A DNA stretch of 7,092 bases from Cryomorphaceae bacterium (GCA_949511925.1 CATEYX010000030.1:1-7092); one strand, 5' to 3'. Numbered from the stretch's first letter, positions 1-6,970 are shown. Numbers and translations: made by a program. The notes: generated by a model not told the origin, from the letters alone.

Positions 1-519
1 AATGCAATTTGGCATTATGAAAAAAGCTTACAACTTAACAATAATGAAAAAACAATACATAATTTGGAGCTATCAAAGCTTAAGATTATTGATCGCATTG
101 AACCCCTACCTCAACTTTTTTACAAAAAATGGTGGATTAATTTAACTCAGACTTTAAGCACTCAAGTTTGGCAGATTCTAACATTGTTTGGCATCGGGTT
201 GATTTTTATATTGCAATTAATTAGTCAGTTTACATCACTCAAAAGCAAACTAATTACAAAAATACTATCTGCAATAACAGTAATTATTTTACTTATAACG
301 CAAACTTCTTACCACAATAATTTCACTAAAAAGGAAGCTATTATTTTTTCCGAAACAATTACAATAAATAGCGCTCCAACTAGTAGTAGCACTAATTTGT
401 TTACCCTACATGCAGGAATTAAGGTTGAAATAACAGATGTAATTGGCGATTGGGTTAACATTAAAATTGCTAACGGAAATAGCGGTTGGATTGCACAAAA
501 TTCTATCAAAGAATTATAG
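1..519 (+). CDS. batE: BatE-like protein, C-terminal part (TPR end, two membrane segments, SH3b domain)
   Basis: The frame is open from base 1, so the gene starts upstream of the window; 172 residues are visible. They begin with a TPR-like helix (NAIWHYEKSLQLNNNEKTIH), followed by a basic linker with LPQLFYKKWW. Two hydrophobic segments lie at about visible residues 57-74 and 84-102. From about 112 to the end is a bacterial SH3 fold (SETITINSAP, then LHAGIKVEI, GDWVNIKIANGNSGWI). This order, TPR then WW-containing linker, two helices and SH3, is that of BatE in the Bacteroides aerotolerance (Bat) operons, where VWA-domain proteins BatA/B and TPR proteins BatC/D/E form a membrane-associated set of poorly understood role. 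The remaining bat genes should lie immediately upstream. A TTG at 64 could be mistaken for the start, but the TPR match continues through it. The assignment is from memory of the family; a generic TPR-SH3 membrane protein is the alternative. Confidence 0.82.
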   Translation, partial: NAIWHYEKSLQLNNNEKTIHNLELSKLKIIDRIEPLPQLFYKKWWINLTQTLSTQVWQILTLFGIGLIFILQLISQFTSLKSKLITKILSAITVIILLITQTSYHNNFTKKEAIIFSETITINSAPTSSSTNLFTLHAGIKVEITDVIGDWVNIKIANGNSGWIAQNSIKEL

Positions 520-618
520 AGATATACGATCTGTTTTGGGTGTATAAGTTTATAAAACATTCAAAAGGAGTTTTAGTCATTTTTTCGTATATTTGTTGCT
601 TAGACAAAAATCAATTAT
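520..618. other. Intergenic gap between the batE-like gene and the secreted-protein operon
   Basis: This AT-rich 99-base stretch carries the promoter element described separately and otherwise no gene. A weak A/T stem (AAAAC at 554-558 with GTTTT at 570-574) is present, but it has too little GC to be called a terminator. Confidence 0.6.
588..595 (+). promoter_or_regulatory. Bacteroidota-type -7 promoter element upstream of the two-gene unit
   Basis: TATATTTG matches the Bacteroidota -7 consensus TAnnTTTG at every fixed position. A start of transcription about 5-7 bases downstream would give a short leader of roughly 17 bases before the ATG at 619. No convincing TTG-type -33 element lies 17-23 bases upstream, so the call rests on the -7 box and its position. 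It separates the downstream pair from the batE-like gene. Confidence 0.5.
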
Positions 619-1065
619 ATGAAAAAACTTTTTTACCCTATAACCTTAGCTTTTATTACTCTAATATCGACTACTCTTTCGGCATCAAACCCTTCTGATT
701 GGGAGACCTATTTTGAAAACGATACCGTTAAGATTGAGTACGCTTATCAAGTTTGTAATTTTTCATCAACTGCGAGTCAAGAATTAGCAATTTTTAAATT
801 CACTAATTTAACCAATCAAACAATTAGCTTAAGCTATACAACAGAACTTTGGAACAATGACCAATGCTTAAATTGTAATCAAGAAACTGAAGAATATAAA
901 AAATCGCTATCACTTTCTAGTCATGAAATCATAACTAGCAATTGTAATAATGAATGGAAAAGCTTAGTTATTTTTTCTGCTTTTATTACAAACGACAATG
1001 AAGCGAAAAGACATGAGTCAATAACAAAATTTGAATTAACAGAAATCAATATTATCCATGAATAA
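619..1065 (+). CDS. Small secreted four-cysteine protein of unknown function
   Basis: The product has 148 residues. The first 22 form a clear signal peptide: MKK, a hydrophobic stretch, then TLSA before SNPSDWE. The mature part is about 126 residues with alternating polar and hydrophobic stretches that suggest a beta-sandwich: VKIEYAYQVC, then ELAIFKFTNLTNQTISLSY, then KSLVIFSAFI and ITKFELTEINI. It has four cysteines, at 46, 83, 86 and 109, the middle two as CLNC, which could form two disulphides after export. There is no lipobox, no T9SS sorting domain and no catalytic motif that I recognise. The pattern resembles small uncharacterised flavobacterial proteins, but I cannot name a family. 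The start is the first in-frame ATG after the -7 box and gives a complete signal peptide. The stop overlaps the start of the giant downstream gene by 8 bases, so the two are probably co-transcribed and translationally coupled. A periplasmic or surface partner of the giant protein is a guess from this position alone. Confidence 0.85.
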   Translation: MKKLFYPITLAFITLISTTLSASNPSDWETYFENDTVKIEYAYQVCNFSSTASQELAIFKFTNLTNQTISLSYTTELWNNDQCLNCNQETEEYKKSLSLSSHEIITSNCNNEWKSLVIFSAFITNDNEAKRHESITKFELTEINIIHE

Positions 1066-4000
1066 GAAATCTTTAATTTCCTACATAACACTAGCAATAA
1101 TTTTTTTAAACACTACAGTAGCATTTGGACAATGCACAGTTTGTATTGACGGACCACTTAACATAACTTGTGGAGAAAGCATAACCCTTGATGGAGATGG
1201 ATTTATAATTTCCACTATCTATTCGGATAATTTCAACTCCGGATTCAATGCTGGTTTATGGGGAACAGCTGGAATAAGTACTGGAGGAACTACTAACTCA
1301 ACCTGTACAAGTGGACCTACAGTAATTTCAACTTGCGTAGGATCAGTAATAACTCCTGCAGGTGATTATTTATGGTTCCCTGCAGGCGCAGTAGTACCGA
1401 GGTCTGCCAGAACTATTCAGATCCCTGTTCCTATTACAGGAGGAAGTATTAGTTTTGAATTTAAGATGGAAGATCAAGGTGGTGCTTGTGATGGGCCTGA
1501 CCTTTTAAATGAAGGAACTATGGTTCAATACAGCATAAATAATGGAGTAAGTTGGACAGATATATCTTCAACAGTTTTCCCATTCAGCTCGAATCCCCCT
1601 CCTTACACTAACAAAGCTTACTTCTGCCCTACAAACCCAAATTTACAAACCTTAAATGCATGGAACCAATATACAATTGACATTCCTGCTGCTACATATG
1701 GATTGAACACACGTTTTAGATGGATACAAACTGGACCAACCTCTGCTAATTGGGATTTTTGGGGGTTAGAGAATGTTAACTTTAATCTTACGAATGGAGT
1801 CTCAAGTTACTCTTGGACAAGCTCTGCAGGGCCAGTAATAAGTACAAATCAATCTTACACTCCTCCTTCAAACTTAACAGCAACTGAAACCTATACATTA
1901 ACTTTTGATGATGGAACTACATCTTGTTCCGCATCACATACTGTTACAGTTGCCGATCCTGTTATAACGCCAACTTTAACATCAACAAATCCTTGCCCTT
2001 CAATTGTTGATTTATCAGCTGATGCCTCTTTCAATAATTGTAATTATACGATTTACCTATTTGATAATGGTGGAGATGGTTGGATTAACTCCAATCCTCT
2101 TAACCCTAACAACAGATTAGATGTTTACATTGATGGAATTTTACAAAGTACAATTACCATGAATAATGGTTTCGGACCATTATCCTATACTTTTCCGGTT
2201 ACTAATGGAGGGACGCTAAGCACCACATTCTTAGGTGGGGGCCCCAACCCAAATCAATGCGCCTATTTCATTGAAGATAACCAAGGAAATTTAGTGTGTT
2301 TTGATGGAGTAAGTAGTACTCCCGCTTTTTGGCCGATTACAACATTCTCTGGATCACCTGCATTTAACGCAACTCCTGCTTCTGGCTGTACCGTTATTAC
2401 AACTTGTATTCCAACAAATACGTATAATTTTAACTGGACAGTCTTACCTGGACTTACAACAACAGGAATCGCATTACCTAACAATCAAACAACAGGAATA
2501 ACGGTAGCACCAAACGCAATAGATTATCAAATTTGTATTGACGATATCCTAAACCCTGGATGTACTGCTTGTAGTACAATCACTGTTCCTGGAAACCCAA
2601 GTATTGGAACTTTTGATTTTTCTATTACTTCAACTAACCCTTTATGTAATGACGGCTCTACATCAAATATTACTTTTGAGCTATCCTCAACTACAATTTC
2701 TAGTGGTAATTTTGGTTTTGACCTACAAGAAGTTGATGCATTTGGAGCTGTGATAAGTACAACGCCTTTCACATTCACTACTTCTCCTTATACATTTAAC
2801 ATACCCATCCCTGGCTCTTCAGGTACTTTTAACTATCAAGTTGTAAACTTATTAGATGCAAGTGGATGCCCTATACCTGTAAACTTACCAAATCCTTTAT
2901 TGTTGACTTTTAATGACCCACCAAATGCGGGTACAATAGTTAATAACCCTTTTACTTTATGTAGAAATGATGTTGCCAGTTTATATCTTCCAAATAATTT
3001 ATCTGGCTCGCCCGAGTTAAATGGAACATGGAGCTTCCTTGGTGTACAAAACGCTGCTTATAATTTACCGTTCGCTGGCTTTAATTACATACTAGATCCT
3101 TCTGTGTTCCCTGCAACAACAATAGGAGCTTATCATACATTTCAATATGAAGTAAGTCCGCTACCAGGATGCCCAAATCCAAGTACAATTCAAATACTAG
3201 TAGCTATTGAGGATGCTCCTAATGCAGGAACTTTACCTGCTTATTCGATTGATATATGTTTGGATGGTACAGCTACTGATTTAAATTCTTTATTCAATTC
3301 AACTTTAAGTTGTCCTTCATGCACTAATCCAAGTCCATTTACAGGAATAAATTGGACTGATGTAACTGGTGGTACACCTGGAACTCCAATTCTTAACCCT
3401 TTAACTTGGACTCCAATAGCTTCAGGAACACATACAATTAGGTACACTGCTGACATTTCAGTTAACTGTCCTTCTACTGATTTTGAAGAAATAACTATAA
3501 ATGTGAGTGACATTCCTACAGCTACATTTAGCACGAGCGCTACAGCAGATCAGGCATGTTTAAATGATAATGTAGATTTAATTTTCTCTCCTACTGGAGT
3601 AGGAAACTTTACAATTCAATATTTTGATCCAAGTGGAACTTCAAACTCAGTAACAGTTGATGCAAATAGTGATGATATTCTTACTGGAAACCCTATCTCC
3701 ATCCCTACAAATGCAGCTGGTAGTTTCACCTATTGGATTCAAGACATAGTAGATTTAGGAGCTGGCGCAACAGGATGTACCGGATCAGCATTTACTGATG
3801 TTAATTTATTAGTTACAGATCCACCACAATCTGGGGTTACTACATCAAATACTATCTGTGAGGATGACATCACCTTACATAATCTAAACACTGCTCCCTA
3901 CTTTCCTACATTTGGTGATGCAGGTGGAGTATGGACTTATGGAATTAACTCTGTAGCTAGTGGAACATTTCAAGCTTCTGATAATTTAGGAAATAGTATT

Positions 4001-6718
4001 GATCCTTTTGGAGCCTACACCTATACTGTAACTGATGCTTTAGGAATTTGCCCTGATGAGTCCACAAATATTACAATTACTGCTGAAACACCTCCTAATA
4101 CAGGAATTGCGAACACTAATATGGAAATTTGTGTAAATGATGCCTCAATTACAAGTTATAACCTTTTCCAATTATTAGATGGAAGTCAAGACATTAATGG
4201 AACTTGGTTATACAATGGTATAGTAGTAGCAAATCCAATAGATCTAACAGCTCCTATATTTAATCTAGGAACTCCTGCAATATCAACTACATTTTCTTTC
4301 GCATATCAGTTGGTTCCTGCTAATCCCTTAAGTTCATGTACAAATAATGGTGCTTTGCCTTATTCTACAAGCAGTAACTTAACTATACATCCAGAACCAA
4401 AAATAGACCCTACAACACCCACAGCAAACCCTTTAACAGTTTTTCAAAGCCTGTCAACTACTATTTTCGTTAATATGCTTGAAGGGTCGCCACCATTTAC
4501 AGTAAACTTAATAGGAAATGAGATTCCAATTGGTATTTACTCTCCATTTATAATCAATACTGGTATGTCAGGGTCAGGACCGGCTACTCCTAACTATGAC
4601 ATCTTAAATAATCCAGTAACAATTTCGATTACTTCAATTACTGATGGAAATAATTGTACTAGTATTCCTGGTAGTGCAAGTGTAGATGTTACAGTAGAAC
4701 CATTTCCAATTATTACTGCAAGTTCTAGCAACATTGAACTGTGTGAAGGACTACCCTTAGATATTATATTTGAAGGAATTCAAGGAATCCCGGCTATAAA
4801 TATTGACTTGTTGATTAACGGAACAGCATATAACACTGCTACTTCTACAATAAATGGAATAACAATCTTAAATACACCAACGTCAAGTGATATTTCATCA
4901 TTATTATCAATAGGAAGTAATTTAATCCAAATAATAAACATAGTTGATGCTGGGGGAAATATTTGTCCAAACTCTTTATTGCCACCAAACTTTACAATTA
5001 CTATTAATGAGAATCCATCCCTTTCAAATTTCTCTTCAAATAGCCCAATTTGTGAAAATGAAAATGCTGAAATTTCATTTAGCTTTAATTCAGGATTAGC
5101 TCCTTTTATAATTGATTATAATTACAGTCCTTTAAGCTCAGGTCCTTCTCAGATAACTTGTAATAATACTCATGTGGAAGTTTTATCATTATTACCTGAA
5201 AATTACACTTTCTTTATCACATCTTTTACTGACGATAACGGCTGTATTGGAATTTTACCTACCGACATAAATTTAATAGTAAATGAAGCTCCAATAATTA
5301 CTCTAAATAGTTTTATACCATCAGAGATTTGTGAAGGAAATACTATTCCATTAAATCTTCAAACACCTATAAATCTTTCTACCCCAGCAGTACCGTATAC
5401 CTTAGTGATTAATAGTACAGATTCATATTCCATCAGTAATAACGGTACCATTTTTAGTGGTGCGAATATTGGAAATTTAATTTCATACACTCAAAACAAT
5501 GCAGGAGTATATCCCTTCATTATAACTGAATTTTATGATGATAATGGCTGTGGAATTATTGACCCAGTAAATAACGCGGCAACACTTACAGTGAATGAAA
5601 ATGCCGATATGATTGTAACAAGTACATCTGATACTGGAGAAGTTTGTCAAGGTGACCTGGCTTACATTAACTTTGAGTTTACAAATGGTACTGCTCCATG
5701 GGAAGTAACCTTTATTAAAGATGGAATTCCCATAATATTGCCTCCATATAATAATTCAGTTACCATACCTCAATCTTTATATACTTATAATACATCATAT
5801 GATATAATCTCATTAAAAGATGCTAAAGGATGTAATAAAGATCCTTTCGATAAGGATTTTGATATTATTGCAAACCCATTACCTATTGCCGAATTATATA
5901 CTGATGATAAGTTTATTTGTGATGATGGTAGTACAACTGAAATGATATTTACAATTAATAGTGGAACACCTGCGTATAATGTAAGTTATTCAATCGGTTT
6001 AGAAAATAAATTTCTAAATATCAATACAAACTCCACCCCTTTGGCATTAACTACTGATCAAGTAGGAATCTGGAAAATAACAGAAGTAGTTGATAGTAAA
6101 GGATGTATTGCAGATGAAAAAGGAGAGAAAGTAACAATTAGCCTAAACCCTTCTCCTATCGCAAGCTTTGTTGCTTATCCACAACCAACTGATGTGAACA
6201 ACCCATTTGTTAATTTTATAGATAATTCAATTGGACATACCAATGCTGTTTGGAATTTCTATAATAATATTACTAATGATACTATAATAAATAATTCAAA
6301 ATTTATTCATGAGTTTAGTGCTATTGCTGATACTCATTTGGTAACTCTTAACATTATTTCTGATAGTGGGTGTGTTAGTTCAGTTACTCAAACAATATTT
6401 ATTAATGAAGCATTTAGTTGTTTTATTCCTACTGGTTTCACACCAAATAATGATTTATATAATGATCATTTCCTTCCAGTTACTAGAGGAGTGACCGATT
6501 ATAAATTATCGATTTATGATCGATTTGGATCAAGAGTGTTTGAAACAGATAAATACACTGATACATATTGCATGTATGGTTGTGATCAAGCTTGGGATGG
6601 TAAAATAAATAATGGGACTGAAAATGCAATCGGAGGAATTTATGTATACAGCATAGTTATCATTGATTTTAACGGTAAAGAAAGAAATTTTGAAGGTACA
6701 GTAACCTTAAATAGATAA
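1058..6718 (+). CDS. Giant secreted modular adhesin-like protein with T9SS type B sorting domain
   Basis: The product has 1886 residues. In order: signal peptide (1-24 or 25, cleaved around AFG/Q); Ig-like start strand (about 33-50) interrupted by a reelin-like domain (about 54-243) and resumed at 248-299; a second Ig-like module (about 302-511) interrupted by a GDGW-type domain (about 327-444); about twelve Ig-like modules of 90-105 residues (514-1697); a PKD-like module (about 1700-1783); and a CHU_C/TIGR04131 sorting domain (about 1785-1886). Proteins of this build in Bacteroidota are exported by Sec, then moved across the outer membrane by the T9SS and either attached or released; SprB, the gliding adhesin, is the best-known relative in style. 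No enzymatic domain is visible, so adhesion or matrix formation is the likely role. The ATG at 1058 overlaps the preceding gene's end and gives a full signal peptide; no Shine-Dalgarno is present, as usual in this phylum. Oddities are the near absence of lysine and arginine over residues 187-1553 and extra cysteines in the sorting domain. The binding target cannot be read from the sequence. Confidence 0.93.
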   Translation: MNKKSLISYITLAIIFLNTTVAFGQCTVCIDGPLNITCGESITLDGDGFIISTIYSDNFNSGFNAGLWGTAGISTGGTTNSTCTSGPTVISTCVGSVITPAGDYLWFPAGAVVPRSARTIQIPVPITGGSISFEFKMEDQGGACDGPDLLNEGTMVQYSINNGVSWTDISSTVFPFSSNPPPYTNKAYFCPTNPNLQTLNAWNQYTIDIPAATYGLNTRFRWIQTGPTSANWDFWGLENVNFNLTNGVSSYSWTSSAGPVISTNQSYTPPSNLTATETYTLTFDDGTTSCSASHTVTVADPVITPTLTSTNPCPSIVDLSADASFNNCNYTIYLFDNGGDGWINSNPLNPNNRLDVYIDGILQSTITMNNGFGPLSYTFPVTNGGTLSTTFLGGGPNPNQCAYFIEDNQGNLVCFDGVSSTPAFWPITTFSGSPAFNATPASGCTVITTCIPTNTYNFNWTVLPGLTTTGIALPNNQTTGITVAPNAIDYQICIDDILNPGCTACSTITVPGNPSIGTFDFSITSTNPLCNDGSTSNITFELSSTTISSGNFGFDLQEVDAFGAVISTTPFTFTTSPYTFNIPIPGSSGTFNYQVVNLLDASGCPIPVNLPNPLLLTFNDPPNAGTIVNNPFTLCRNDVASLYLPNNLSGSPELNGTWSFLGVQNAAYNLPFAGFNYILDPSVFPATTIGAYHTFQYEVSPLPGCPNPSTIQILVAIEDAPNAGTLPAYSIDICLDGTATDLNSLFNSTLSCPSCTNPSPFTGINWTDVTGGTPGTPILNPLTWTPIASGTHTIRYTADISVNCPSTDFEEITINVSDIPTATFSTSATADQACLNDNVDLIFSPTGVGNFTIQYFDPSGTSNSVTVDANSDDILTGNPISIPTNAAGSFTYWIQDIVDLGAGATGCTGSAFTDVNLLVTDPPQSGVTTSNTICEDDITLHNLNTAPYFPTFGDAGGVWTYGINSVASGTFQASDNLGNSIDPFGAYTYTVTDALGICPDESTNITITAETPPNTGIANTNMEICVNDASITSYNLFQLLDGSQDINGTWLYNGIVVANPIDLTAPIFNLGTPAISTTFSFAYQLVPANPLSSCTNNGALPYSTSSNLTIHPEPKIDPTTPTANPLTVFQSLSTTIFVNMLEGSPPFTVNLIGNEIPIGIYSPFIINTGMSGSGPATPNYDILNNPVTISITSITDGNNCTSIPGSASVDVTVEPFPIITASSSNIELCEGLPLDIIFEGIQGIPAINIDLLINGTAYNTATSTINGITILNTPTSSDISSLLSIGSNLIQIINIVDAGGNICPNSLLPPNFTITINENPSLSNFSSNSPICENENAEISFSFNSGLAPFIIDYNYSPLSSGPSQITCNNTHVEVLSLLPENYTFFITSFTDDNGCIGILPTDINLIVNEAPIITLNSFIPSEICEGNTIPLNLQTPINLSTPAVPYTLVINSTDSYSISNNGTIFSGANIGNLISYTQNNAGVYPFIITEFYDDNGCGIIDPVNNAATLTVNENADMIVTSTSDTGEVCQGDLAYINFEFTNGTAPWEVTFIKDGIPIILPPYNNSVTIPQSLYTYNTSYDIISLKDAKGCNKDPFDKDFDIIANPLPIAELYTDDKFICDDGSTTEMIFTINSGTPAYNVSYSIGLENKFLNINTNSTPLALTTDQVGIWKITEVVDSKGCIADEKGEKVTISLNPSPIASFVAYPQPTDVNNPFVNFIDNSIGHTNAVWNFYNNITNDTIINNSKFIHEFSAIADTHLVTLNIISDSGCVSSVTQTIFINEAFSCFIPTGFTPNNDLYNDHFLPVTRGVTDYKLSIYDRFGSRVFETDKYTDTYCMYGCDQAWDGKINNGTENAIGGIYVYSIVIIDFNGKERNFEGTVTLNR
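1217..1786 (+). other. Reelin-like beta domain nested in the first Ig-like module (residues 54-243)
   Basis: The segment starts YSDNFNSGFNAGLW and contains GGSISFEFKMEDQGGACDGP, then NEGTMVQYSINNGVSWTDI, and ends TRFRWIQ...WDFWGLENVNF. The run of a beta strand, a cysteine loop, EG..(V/L)QYS..NG..W and a closing W.(L)(D/E)NV strand is the pattern of reelin subrepeats and related jelly-roll folds. The flanks (ITCGESITLDGDG before, SYSWTSSAG...YTLTF after) read as one split Ig/PKD-like module. The domain is from pattern memory, not a search. Confidence 0.65.
2036..2389 (+). other. GDGW-type domain nested in the second Ig-like module (residues 327-444)
   Basis: The segment opens NNCNYTIYLFDNGGDGWIN, continues with LDVYIDG and a repeated TFP..NGG.LSTTFLGGG, then CAYFIEDNQGNLVCFDG. 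C-Y-T-(I/L)-x-L-x-D-x-x-GDGW followed by a V-x-(I/V)-(D/N)G strand is a recurring domain in long secreted Bacteroidota proteins; the acidic GDG loop suggests calcium binding, but that is inference. Flanking strands VDLSADAS (318-324) and YNFNWTVLPG (456-465) look like the split halves of a host Ig-like module. Confidence 0.6.
2597..6148 (+). repeat. Array of about twelve divergent Ig-like modules (residues 514-1697)
   Basis: Each unit is about 90-105 residues, starts near a proline-rich linker, has an early cysteine followed by an acidic or glycine pair (LCND, LCRND, ICLDG, ACLND, ICEDD, ICVND, LCEG, ICENE, ICEG, VCQG, ICDDG), and most have a late cysteine in a D..GC-like strand. Approximate starts are 514, 620, 719, 818, 921, 1011, 1114, 1216, 1318, 1410, 1515 and 1607. 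Two flavours can be seen: (P)PNAGT...GTW units (620, 719, 921, 1011) and units with a G.(A/P)P(F/W/Y).V strand (1114, and 1216 onwards). The unit at 1114 lacks the early cysteine motif. Nucleotide identity between units is low, so the array is old and not a recent tandem expansion. Confidence 0.75.
6155..6406 (+). other. PKD-like module before the sorting domain (residues 1700-1783)
   Basis: PIASFVAYPQPTDVNNPFVN followed by FIDNS, VWNFYNN and a closing LVTLNIISDSGCVSSVTQTIFI strand follows the PKD pattern (A.F.A.P.......V.F.D.S......W.F......F.....Y.V.L.......C.....). A PKD-like domain directly before the sorting domain is very common in T9SS type B cargo. The usual central W.FGDG is degenerate here (WNFYNN). 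Confidence 0.65.
6410..6715 (+). other. T9SS type B C-terminal sorting domain (CHU_C / gliding-motility-associated, residues 1785-1886)
   Basis: CFIPTGFTPNNDLYNDHFLP is followed by YKLSIYDRFGSRVFET, QAWDGKINNG, GGIYVYSIVIIDFNGKERNF and a terminal EGTVTLNR. These are the hallmarks of TIGR04131: PN-D-x-x-ND-F, (I/V)(Y/F)(N/D)R(F/W)G..VF, WDG, G.Y.Y and a final G.V.L.R. In Flavobacterium johnsoniae, domains of this class direct cargo such as SprB through the T9SS, usually with the help of a SprF/PorP-type partner; none is visible in this window. Two additional cysteines (1838 and 1842) sit in the loop before WDG. Confidence 0.9.
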
Positions 6719-6795
6719 TTTTCGTTACCAATTTAACATATTAACTTAACGCATAAGACTTATTATTTTATTGATAATTAATATTATTTTAGAAA
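6719..6795 (+). promoter_or_regulatory. AT-rich leader with first copy of the duplicated upstream element
   Basis: This region follows the giant gene and ends at the small reading frame at 6796. It contains three TTAAC words (6733-6737, 6741-6745, 6746-6750), the repeat core AACGCATAAGACT (6748-6760), and a degraded -7-like TATTTTAG (6785-6792). There is no GC-rich hairpin that would act as a terminator for the upstream gene. A small palindrome ATAAG-A-CTTAT lies at 6753-6763. Confidence 0.35.
6741..6760 (+). repeat. Direct repeat, copy A (20 bases, leader element)
   Basis: The 20 bases match 6906-6925 at 19 of 20 positions, with a single T/G difference at the seventh base. The copy ends 35 bases before the ATG at 6796. 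The shared core contains AACGCATAAGACT, which is unusually specific for such AT-rich sequence. It may be an operator or part of a duplicated promoter. Confidence 0.8.
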
Positions 6796-6894
6796 ATGAA
6801 AAAAATACTTCTGATTCTTTTTTATTCACTAGTAGTTAGTGATTTTAAAGACAAACCCATCATCTATAGAGGAACATTAAGGTTGATTAGATAA
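6796..6894 (+). pseudogene. 32-codon reading frame: probable remnant of a secreted T9SS-type gene, or a small protein
   Basis: The frame runs ATG to TAA. Residues 1-15 (MKKILLILFYSLVVS) look like the start of a signal peptide. Residues 16-32 (DFKDKPIIYRGTLRLIR) line up without gaps with the last residues of the giant protein's sorting domain (DFNGKERNFEGTVTLNR), sharing D, F, K, G, T, L and R at matching positions and the same distance to the stop. Type B sorting domains typically end G-x-(V/L)-x-L-I-R. The simplest reading is an in-frame internal deletion that removed everything between the signal peptide and the C-terminal strand of a former adhesin gene. A genuine tiny protein or chance similarity cannot be excluded, since the match covers only 17 residues. 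Confidence 0.45.
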
Positions 6895-6905
6895 TATGCA
6901 AAAAA

Positions 6906-6925
6906 TTAACTGAACGCATAAGACT
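6906..6925 (+). repeat. Direct repeat, copy B (20 bases, leader element)
   Basis: The second copy of the element at 6741-6760, 165 bases downstream, has one mismatch. It ends 49 bases before the ATG at 6975. The flanking palindrome seen in copy A is not kept here (AGACTCAAT instead of AGACTTAT), so the direct repeat and not the palindrome is the conserved part. Confidence 0.8.
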
Positions 6926-6962
6926 CAATTCTTTATTTAATTAATAAATTAATAAATAATAT

Positions 6963-6970
6963 TATTTTTG
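6963..6970 (+). promoter_or_regulatory. Bacteroidota-type -7 promoter element for the last gene
   Basis: TATTTTTG fits TAnnTTTG and is followed by CACC and then the ATG at 6975. The spacing would place transcription start at or next to the start codon, so the message would be leaderless or nearly so. No TTG-type -33 box is evident in the AT-only stretch upstream. Confidence 0.45.

Noticed and set aside
309..560. Antisense reading frame of 83 codons over the batE-like gene
   Set aside because: It lies opposite a well-supported coding region, shows no family pattern, and its frame is explained as a shadow of the SH3b coding sequence.
554..574. Stem AAAAC/GTTTT as a terminator after the batE-like gene
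   Set aside because: It is a five-pair, nearly all A/T stem with an 11-base loop, too weak and expected by chance in AT-rich DNA.
486..698. 70-codon + strand frame across the batE end and the next gene's start
   Set aside because: It covers the promoter gap and the signal peptide of the 619 gene in another frame, and its translation has no recognisable features.
1118..1141. Possible lipoprotein lipobox at AFGQC in the giant protein
   Set aside because: The positions before the cysteine (F, G, Q) do not fit L-(A/S/T/V)-(G/A)-C, and a T9SS-sorted protein does not need lipidation; ordinary signal-peptidase cleavage is more likely.
2263..3534. Three antisense frames (2263-2484, 2527-2778, 3241-3534) inside the giant gene
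   Set aside because: The stops are scarce on the reverse strand because the forward strand is rich in Thr, Asn and Pro codons; none has a start context or family pattern.
2597..6148. Module array as recent tandem DNA duplication or a phase-variable repeat
   Set aside because: The modules share only short protein motifs and no obvious nucleotide identity, and no short tandem repeats that could slip were seen.
6753..6763. Palindrome ATAAG-A-CTTAT as an operator
   Set aside because: It is not preserved in the second copy of the leader element, so the direct repeat is the better candidate for the functional site.
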